From Candidatus Dadabacteria bacterium (GTDB lineage Bacteria; Desulfobacterota_D; UBA1144; Nemesobacterales; UBA2774), in contig JAHKKQ010000121.1 in assembly GCA_020027805.1 (NCBI GenBank), positions 1 to 6,552 on the forward strand: a DNA stretch of 6,552 nucleotides, written 5' to 3'. Under the pieces are notes generated by a model. The model saw only the letters and a list, made by a program, of their open reading frames with translations. It had not been told where the DNA came from and searched no databases. Below, piece after piece: positions 1 to 4,790 of this stretch (positions are counted from its first letter, which is position 1; every line of letters begins with the position of its first letter). Position numbers and translations under genes: made by a program.

Positions 1-267
1 AACCTGGGCCCTGGTAACGATACGCTCGTTTATTTTCTAGACAACAACGAAGGATACAAGGATTACGCCGTAGGCGGCGAAGGGGACGATACGTTAATAA
101 TTGTGTCGGACGATACTCTCGACGACCTCATGAAAAATCAGATTATCAAATATTACGAGCAGCAGAATATGGTAGGCGCCGACATCGGACGCGTGGGAAA
201 ACTCAATATGACCTTAGGGACGAGTGACTTCGAGCACATCATGTTCGCGACAGGTTTTTCGTTCTGA
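1..267 (+). CDS. C-terminal end of an RTX-like calcium-binding-repeat protein (5' partial)
   Basis: The frame is open from the first base of the window to the TGA at 265-267 and gives 88 residues; the start lies upstream. Two glycine/aspartate-rich stretches, GPGNDTLVY (residues 3-11) and GGEGDDTLI (25-33), fit the nonapeptide pattern GGxGxDxUx of RTX (hemolysin-type) repeats. In that family these repeats form a calcium-binding beta roll. The last 50 or so residues contain no further repeats and end in MFATGFSF, a hydrophobic end with no charges. RTX proteins are commonly exported by type I secretion using an uncleaved C-terminal signal, so this could be a secreted or surface protein. That is inference from two repeats, and no transporter genes are in view. 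The catalytic or adhesive part, if any, is outside the window. No convincing terminator follows the stop codon. Confidence 0.72.
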   Translation, partial: NLGPGNDTLVYFLDNNEGYKDYAVGGEGDDTLIIVSDDTLDDLMKNQIIKYYEQQNMVGADIGRVGKLNMTLGTSDFEHIMFATGFSF

Positions 268-494
268 AACAGTGCTCTTCCGTAAATAGGAAACCAATTC
301 ATCATCTTTACAGTCAGCTAATTTGAATAACGATGTGCAGGGAGTTATCCCCTTCCGACAATAAAACAAGGCCCCGCCCCGTATGGATGGCTGTCAGAAA
401 TTTCCTTTATTAGCGTAACCCATTGTAGACCTTATCTTTCACAGTTGTATAAGCCCTATTCCGGATGTCTTTCTCACCGGCCTCTTGTGATGTA
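268..494. other. Intergenic stretch with no recognisable gene
   Basis: This region lies between the RTX-like gene and the consensus promoter. I see no open frame with a ribosome binding site on either strand, no tRNA-like fold and no repeat array. A weak inverted repeat (TTCC at 278-281 with GGAA at 289-292) lies just after the upstream stop codon. It is short, lacks a T tract and is not a convincing terminator. A GC block (GGCCCCGCCCC) lies near 370-380 without an obvious partner. Confidence 0.5.
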
Positions 495-523
495 TTGACA
501 CTAAAATCTAACGGCATTATAAT
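495..523 (+). promoter_or_regulatory. Perfect consensus sigma70-type promoter
   Basis: TTGACA at 495-500 and TATAAT at 518-523 are both six-of-six matches to the vegetative sigma factor consensus and are separated by the optimal 17 bases. Transcription would start near 530. The first gene downstream on this strand is the Tat lipoprotein at 715, so the transcript would carry a leader of about 185 nt. No extended -10 TG is present. An exact match to both hexamers with ideal spacing is rare by chance and suggests strong, possibly constitutive transcription unless a repressor or the leader restrains it. Whether the promoter is used is inferred from sequence only. Confidence 0.75.
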
Positions 524-529
524 TGGAAT

Positions 530-714
530 TGCAGAAAGGATAGAAGGGCGATTGGCGAAAAAAGCGGGCGTAAGAAACCTGCAACGCGCGTTGGGGAGGC
601 TGGCGCGCGCAGCCTATTCCGGTGAATTTGAGTTCTATCGCAAAGTCTGGGCCGATTGTTTAATCGAACCGGCGGGGAATGCGGCGCTTCCCCCTGCCCG
701 CACTAATAAATCAT
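530..714 (+). promoter_or_regulatory. Long structured 5' leader of the Tat lipoprotein gene
   Basis: Between the predicted transcription start and the ATG at 715 there are four inverted repeats in series: GCGGG 564-568 with CCTGC 578-582 (one G-U pair); a perfect 12-base palindrome CAACGCGCGTTG at 582-593; GGCTG 598-602 with CAGCC 610-614; and GGGGAA 674-679 with TTCCCC 688-693. The second and third share CGCGCG (585-590 and 604-609), which is self-complementary, so these segments could pair with each other instead. The fourth hairpin covers the upstream in-frame ATG at 679. No T tract follows any of them, so they are not intrinsic terminators. I recognise no known riboswitch class. The palindrome could equally be a DNA operator. 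Confidence 0.4.
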
Positions 715-1047
715 ATGCGTAAGTCAGGTATCACAAGAAGGGAGTTTTTGATATTGAGCGGCGCCGTTACGGCGGCGACGTTTGTTACCGTAAGCTGCGA
801 CGGCGGGGGCGGGGGATCCGGCGGTGCGGTAACCGTTTATAAATTATCCCTCAGGGGACGGCGAGGGTCGAACGCCGCCAAGAATCATAACGCCAATTTC
901 TTGTTTGCGACCGTAGATGCGGCCGAGTCTAACAGGGCCCATCCCGGCGACAACTCGCGAATAGTCCCCGTCGTTATAAGCAGGGCGAGGTTCAACCAGC
1001 TATTCAATAACGGCAACGCTTCAGTTGCCGACCTCAGAAGTTTCTGA
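715..1047 (+). CDS. Small Tat-signal lipoprotein of unknown function
   Basis: This 110-residue protein begins with a twin-arginine signal: a basic n-region with TRREFL at 7-12 (Tat consensus S/T-R-R-x-F-L), a hydrophobic stretch at about 11-26, then VTVSC with Cys28 fitting a lipobox. The mature protein would start at the lipidated Cys28, followed by a glycine-rich linker (residues 30-37). The remaining 70 residues form a compact basic and polar segment with GRRGSNAAKNHNA (48-60), NRAHPGDNSR (73-82) and a C-terminus ending VADLRSF. This looks like a small conserved domain, but I cannot name its family. The ATG at 715 is preferred over the in-frame ATG at 679 because it puts the arginine pair eight residues from the start and because the 679 codon sits in a hairpin. 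Neither start has a good Shine-Dalgarno sequence. Expected location is the outer face of a membrane, exported folded. The gene converges on the glycosylation operon. Confidence 0.72.
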   Translation: MRKSGITRREFLILSGAVTAATFVTVSCDGGGGGSGGAVTVYKLSLRGRRGSNAAKNHNANFLFATVDAAESNRAHPGDNSRIVPVVISRARFNQLFNNGNASVADLRSF

Positions 1048-1092
1048 ATTCACTCCCGCCGGAATCACGAACGCGGCGTCTGTCCCGGACCG

Positions 1093-2718
1093 TCAGTTGT
1101 TCTTTTTAATATAGCGATAAACATCGATGCTGTATCCGTCATTTTCGACTGTGATAATGTTTTTCAGGTCGTACGTTCGCGATAATTCGTCTCTTTCCCT
1201 GGCATTGATGCCGAATTTATCGTAATTTGGATAGGAAATATAGTAAAATTCCTCAGGAGTAATTTCGTTAGAGATAATTCTATCCGAATAATAGAACCGG
1301 AGAGATTTAAGTCCGCCCCCGACTATCGCCCTGTGTCCGGTTCTTGTATCAAAGGCGCCGAAATCAGGCAGCCAGGTCAATCCCGGAGCAACTATGAAAA
1401 CCCTGGCCCAACCGAATCTATTGATAATCTTTTCCGTTATGTAATGAAACTGTGTAAATTCGAAGTTGTATACGAGATGGTCCCTTCCGTAACCGTGAAC
1501 AGGCGGATCATACTTGGACATATGCAGTAGTTCGTGAGAGCCGAACTCAAATGTCCCCATAATTTTTTTCGATACCGGGTCGACAGTTCTGAAGGAAGAA
1601 ACCGTTAATAATGTCAAGAAGACTGTGAGCATAATTGTAATAAGCGACTGTTTCCTCAGTACATTCAGAAGCGACCCGCCAAACAATACTATCAATATTG
1701 GAAGAGCGGGCAGCATGTATCGGGGGTTATTTACAAAGGGTATGCGAGTGAGAAAATAAACAATAGCGACAAACAAAATGTAGAAATAAACCCCCTCGTA
1801 TCCGTTATTGAAGACCGTTCTTCTCCGCGGCGCATGTGTCAGTGACTTAAAAAAATACGTGACGCCCATGACGGCGATATTAATCAGTATTATCGCACTT
1901 ATAAGCCAGTTGAAGTTGATGACAAATAGAGATATGAGCTGAGCCAGCATCACCTTATCCAGCACATAAAATCGAAGCATCTTCATGATGCCTTCTGTCC
2001 AGGAACCCCCGATTTGAGTATAGGGGACGAGAACCATATAAATGGCAAAGAGCATAATCGGTATGATCAATACGCCTGCCTTCCTGACGAATTTGATTTT
2101 CTCTTTGAGAAATGAAGGGTTGTTTAATATCATGAGAGGAATAAATAGAAATACACTGACGCCGTAAAGCATGAATCCGGATTCCTTGGTAAACACTGTC
2201 AGAACCCCGGCAGCTGCGGCATAATAGAACCGGCTCTTAAATAAAGACAGGAGAACCATTACCAGCAAGATCGGGAGCGTGAAATCGAGGCAAGGCTGTA
2301 TCACATGAACCAGGAAGACGGGATTTAGCCCGAAACAGAACGTGAGCAAGGTGAGATTCGCAGGGGATAGGCGGCTCCCGAAGAGGCATCCCAGGAGCGA
2401 TCTGAAACTTATCAGCCCCGCGATCCCGAACAGTAAATTCATGGCATATATCAGCTGAAAATTCCCCAGATCTATTCTTTGAGTGAGACTGAAGAGAAAT
2501 GTATGGAGAAATGCGCTGTGCCTTTCACAATCAGCCGAACCCTCTAAAGCCGACCGCATATAACAGCGGGAGAATTGCCATCCGTCCCAGATCGGGATAT
2601 AGGAAAAATACAATAGCGGGATCCCTGCAAAAACGATCAGCAGCAGCCAGAAGAGCTTATCCGCCCCCCGAATGTCTTTTATTATTCGGAGGCATAGAGT
2701 CTTAATTTCTTGATTCAT
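1093..2718 (-). CDS. GT-C fold membrane glycosyltransferase (PMT/ArnT-like)
   Basis: This 541-residue polytopic protein has roughly ten hydrophobic segments (first at about 22-40, last at about 357-375) and a hydrophilic C-terminal domain at about 376-541. The architecture fits GT-C transferases, which use polyprenyl-phosphate sugars on the outer face of the cytoplasmic membrane. The loop after the first segment carries WDGW (44-47); an acidic residue here is the usual metal/substrate site in this superfamily. TKES (177-180) and NPRYMLPALP (331-340) are also typical of the PMT_2-like group. The ATG lies 8 bases after the stop of the upstream gene, with a modest AGCAGGCG Shine-Dalgarno-like sequence, so the genes are probably co-transcribed. 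It is the last gene of the operon. Its base composition is clearly more AT-rich than the comparable GT-C gene upstream (sampled lines about 32-42% versus 50-58% G+C). Sugar donor and acceptor are unknown. Confidence 0.8.
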   Translation of the reverse strand: MNQEIKTLCLRIIKDIRGADKLFWLLLIVFAGIPLLYFSYIPIWDGWQFSRCYMRSALEGSADCERHSAFLHTFLFSLTQRIDLGNFQLIYAMNLLFGIAGLISFRSLLGCLFGSRLSPANLTLLTFCFGLNPVFLVHVIQPCLDFTLPILLVMVLLSLFKSRFYYAAAAGVLTVFTKESGFMLYGVSVFLFIPLMILNNPSFLKEKIKFVRKAGVLIIPIMLFAIYMVLVPYTQIGGSWTEGIMKMLRFYVLDKVMLAQLISLFVINFNWLISAIILINIAVMGVTYFFKSLTHAPRRRTVFNNGYEGVYFYILFVAIVYFLTRIPFVNNPRYMLPALPILIVLFGGSLLNVLRKQSLITIMLTVFLTLLTVSSFRTVDPVSKKIMGTFEFGSHELLHMSKYDPPVHGYGRDHLVYNFEFTQFHYITEKIINRFGWARVFIVAPGLTWLPDFGAFDTRTGHRAIVGGGLKSLRFYYSDRIISNEITPEEFYYISYPNYDKFGINARERDELSRTYDLKNIITVENDGYSIDVYRYIKKNN

Positions 2719-2726
2719 AACGCCTG

Positions 2727-3284
2727 CTAATCATTCGGGAAATATTCCTTGTAACCATTTCTCCCGCGCAGGCGGAGAGAGCTGAGGAGAAATTCATAAA
2801 TCCTCGCGATCCTCTTTCCCTTATCGGTCAGAATAATTGTTTTACCCGGGTCTTCGATAATATTTTCAACCTTGCATTCGTCTATTCGTTTCTCGATGAA
2901 GCCCGCCGGATCAAAAAGGCGATAGAGCTCTTCCCGGCTGCATTCGGCTCCGGGCTTGCCGGAAAGGAAAACCAGCAGCTGACATGCCAATGACCTGTCC
3001 GCGGTGGCGGGTCCTAAAAACGTGTACAGGCCGCAGGCAAAAATTGCGGCTAACCCGCTCCCCGCAGCCGACACAGCGTATGATTCAGGGCTGGAAAACA
3101 GTCCGGAAACCAGGGCATAGCTCAGAAAGGTAACCGACAATACGCTCAAAATAATCGTGAGTGTCGAGGTGTAGAGAATGTTCCTTTTCACAAAAATTCT
3201 TAAAACAATGACGTGCAGGAGAAAGAAGAATAATATCTGAAATAGAAACAGCGAACAAAACAAGAAAAGGTCGGTCAATATCAA
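2727..3284 (-). CDS. Membrane protein with C-terminal winged-helix-like domain
   Basis: The protein is 185 residues from the TTG at 3284 or 196 from the TTG at 3317, which overlaps the upstream stop as TTGA. I prefer 3284 because a perfect AGGAGG lies 8 bases before it. In the 196-residue numbering, hydrophobic segments are at about 14-43, 49-73 and 79-102. The soluble tail (107-185) reads as three helices and a beta wing: DRSLACQLLVFLS, SREELYRLF, then FIEKRIDECKVENII and TIILTDKGKRIARIYEFL. The pattern of a divided helix, a turn and LTxKGk followed by a helix is typical of winged-helix domains. The tail ends in a basic cluster, RLRGRNGYK. The gene sits between two GT-C genes, with gaps of 29 and 8 bases. 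I cannot name a family. Possible roles are a membrane-tethered regulator or a scaffold for the transferases; a non-DNA-binding winged helix is also possible. No enzymatic motif is visible. Confidence 0.7.
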   Translation of the reverse strand: MILTDLFLFCSLFLFQILFFFLLHVIVLRIFVKRNILYTSTLTIILSVLSVTFLSYALVSGLFSSPESYAVSAAGSGLAAIFACGLYTFLGPATADRSLACQLLVFLSGKPGAECSREELYRLFDPAGFIEKRIDECKVENIIEDPGKTIILTDKGKRIARIYEFLLSSLRLRGRNGYKEYFPND

Positions 3285-3292
3285 AGCGTCGC

Positions 3293-3298
3293 CCTCCT
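3293..3298 (-). promoter_or_regulatory. Perfect AGGAGG ribosome binding site that decides a TTG start
   Basis: The - strand reads AGGAGG here, eight bases before the in-frame TTG at 3284-3282. It is the best Shine-Dalgarno match I noticed in the window. The competing upstream TTG at 3317 has only a broken GAGTGGA-like match. This favours the shorter 185-residue form of the membrane winged-helix protein. It also shortens the N-terminal tail so that the first membrane helix begins almost at the start. Confidence 0.5.
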
Positions 3299-3313
3299 GC
3301 AGTTGAGTGAAAA

Positions 3314-4708
3314 TCAATCCACTCGTATGTACAGGTCCGGATACCTGTCCGAAACCCTGTACTTGTTCGCAATCCTGATGTCATTAAAACTATAGATCCC
3401 GGTATTCGAAATTACTTTGGGCCGCTGTGAGCCGATCAGGCTGTAAATGTTATACCGGTAATCCGAAAACTGTCGATAAGTGCCGAGACAATTCGGGTAA
3501 TTCACGCAGAACCAGAAATAATCTATATCGTCACGGAATACGTTAAACAAAACGCTCCCGTCATACACCTTGTCGCCTTCTTCCGTTATTGAGAGCACGT
3601 ATTCGATCTTATCGAGCTGAGCCCGCTGGTTACGATTGTCCATATTGAAGAAGCCGTGATTGTGCACGTGCGCGAGGGGGAAATATACGGCCCCGAGGAT
3701 CACGATGAATCTGCTCAGCCTGCTGCCGAATGTCGAATGTACGGCATAACCGGCTACTATTGCGGCGGTCGGCACGGCGGGCACAAAATACTGCCACCAG
3801 AGGTTCTTGAACAATATTACAGGCAGAAATATCAGGCAGAGCGACAGTACCGCGAACCTCCGCTCCTTCCCGGACCTGAGTAGCATAATAACCCCGACAA
3901 AATACAAGACGCACGTTATGATATTCTCTTTAAAGAGCGGAATAATGCTTTCGGACTTGCTGAACAGCTCCGGCAAATAATAATTCACGAGCCAGTTCAT
4001 CTCGAAGTACCTCTCGAACGACCCATTGATCAGGAGATAGAGATAGTATGGCAGCAAGCACGCAATAAACACCGCCCAGTACAGCGCCGCATCCCTCAGC
4101 GGCACGCGCTTTTTATATATATCGTAAAGAAGAATGCCTGCGATAGGAAGGATCATCGCGACGGCCTTTTGCAGAAAAAGAAACGAGGCGGCCAGAAATA
4201 CGGCACTCGCTATCAGGCTCCTCGATGACTTTTTATCGTAGTACGTAAAGAGAAAATAGACTGCCAGTAGCCCGCTCAGGGCCTGTGGCACATCCGGCCT
4301 TATTTCGATCGATTTCTTGAAGAACGCGGTAAATACCGAGGCCAGTATCAGACCCAGAAGGCCTATTTCGGAATTTTTAAATATCCGGAGGGCCAACAAA
4401 TATGTCACGGCCAGCATGCACACCGTGAATAGCAGCATGACGTATCGGCCGGCGAACAACGTATCGGTGGAGCTCCCGTAAGCATTGAAGACGGGCGTAA
4501 TCATGTAATTGAAAAAAGGGTGATGGTGCTGGAAGAAATCTACGTAGATTTCCTGACCCTGAGTGATTTTCCAGGCCGTATGCATGTGCTCGAACTCGTC
4601 CCTGTCGAAATCCCGGTTCCAGGAATAAAAGAATATAGAGACCAAGATCCCCGCAAACAGTATCCACAGCAGAACCTGCCAGATTCTCTCCCTGAATTCA
4701 TTTTTCAT
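3314..4708 (-). CDS. GT-C fold glycosyltransferase (PMT/GT39-like membrane protein)
   Basis: This is a 464-residue protein from the ATG at 4708. An in-frame ATG at 4759 would add 17 residues, but it lacks a ribosome binding site, and MKNEFRERIW followed by a hydrophobic segment (about 10-29) is a normal N-terminus for this family. About ten membrane segments follow, then a soluble C-terminal region (about 350-464). The first outer loop holds FDRDEFEHMHTAW (34-46), with Asp37-Glu38 as the likely catalytic or metal-binding acids, then QGQEIYVDFFQHHHPFFNY. This loop is strongly characteristic of PMT_2-type GT-C enzymes. EIRPDVPQ (135-142), LQKAV (179-183) and WWQYFVPAVP (304-313) are further family-like motifs. 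In this superfamily the donor is a polyprenyl-phosphate sugar and the reaction occurs on the periplasmic side. Specificity is unknown. The gene lies 78 bases downstream of the FAD oxidoreductase and 29 bases before the membrane winged-helix gene. Confidence 0.85.
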   Translation of the reverse strand: MKNEFRERIWQVLLWILFAGILVSIFFYSWNRDFDRDEFEHMHTAWKITQGQEIYVDFFQHHHPFFNYMITPVFNAYGSSTDTLFAGRYVMLLFTVCMLAVTYLLALRIFKNSEIGLLGLILASVFTAFFKKSIEIRPDVPQALSGLLAVYFLFTYYDKKSSRSLIASAVFLAASFLFLQKAVAMILPIAGILLYDIYKKRVPLRDAALYWAVFIACLLPYYLYLLINGSFERYFEMNWLVNYYLPELFSKSESIIPLFKENIITCVLYFVGVIMLLRSGKERRFAVLSLCLIFLPVILFKNLWWQYFVPAVPTAAIVAGYAVHSTFGSRLSRFIVILGAVYFPLAHVHNHGFFNMDNRNQRAQLDKIEYVLSITEEGDKVYDGSVLFNVFRDDIDYFWFCVNYPNCLGTYRQFSDYRYNIYSLIGSQRPKVISNTGIYSFNDIRIANKYRVSDRYPDLYIRVD

Positions 4709-4760
4709 ACGCGTTCCGCATACACCGATGATTCTATGCCCGGCACCCGGAGTCAACATG

Positions 4761-4790
4761 ATAATAATGCAAAACCCGCGTCAGGCTCAA
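4761..4790 (-). promoter_or_regulatory. Possible internal promoter before the GT-C gene
   Basis: On the - strand, TTGAGC (4790-4785) and TATTAT (4766-4761) are separated by 18 bases and match the sigma70 hexamers at four and five of six positions. Transcription would begin near 4754, giving a leader of about 46 nt to the ATG at 4708. The start would fall just inside the alternative ATG codon at 4759, so a transcript from here would exclude that codon. The match is moderate; chance matches of this quality are common. Confidence 0.3.

Noticed and set aside
679..714. Upstream in-frame ATG at 679 for the lipoprotein
   Set aside because: It would add 12 residues (MRRFPLPALINH) before a normal Tat n-region, lies in a GGGGAA/TTCCCC hairpin, and has a purine tract too close to the ATG to act as a ribosome binding site.
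465..722. Open frame of 85 codons on the + strand starting at ATG 465
   Set aside because: Its first third contains the perfect consensus promoter, so the main transcript would begin after its start codon. There is no ribosome binding site before 465, the product resembles nothing known, and its end overlaps the better-supported Tat lipoprotein. Only a shortened version from 552 is kept as a low-interest finding.
1034..1047. Perfect inverted repeat TCAGAA / TTCTGA at the end of the lipoprotein gene
   Set aside because: The spacer is only 2 bases, the stem is AT-rich, no T tract follows, and it encodes the last codons of the protein. Probably coincidental.
1057..1078. Inverted repeat CGCCG / CGGCG with a 12-base loop between the convergent genes
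   Set aside because: It was considered as a bidirectional terminator for the 45-base convergent gap. The stem is only 5 bp, the loop is long, and there is no T tract directly after it on either strand.
3085..3384. 99-codon - strand frame overlapping the junction of the GT-C and winged-helix genes
   Set aside because: It is a shadow in another frame of two genes whose products have clear membrane segments and family motifs; its own translation shows no domain.
4709..4759. N-terminal extension of the GT-C gene to ATG 4759
   Set aside because: There is no ribosome binding site before 4759, the 17 extra residues (MLTPGAGHRIIGVCGTR) are not typical of the family, and a possible promoter's start point falls within this ATG.
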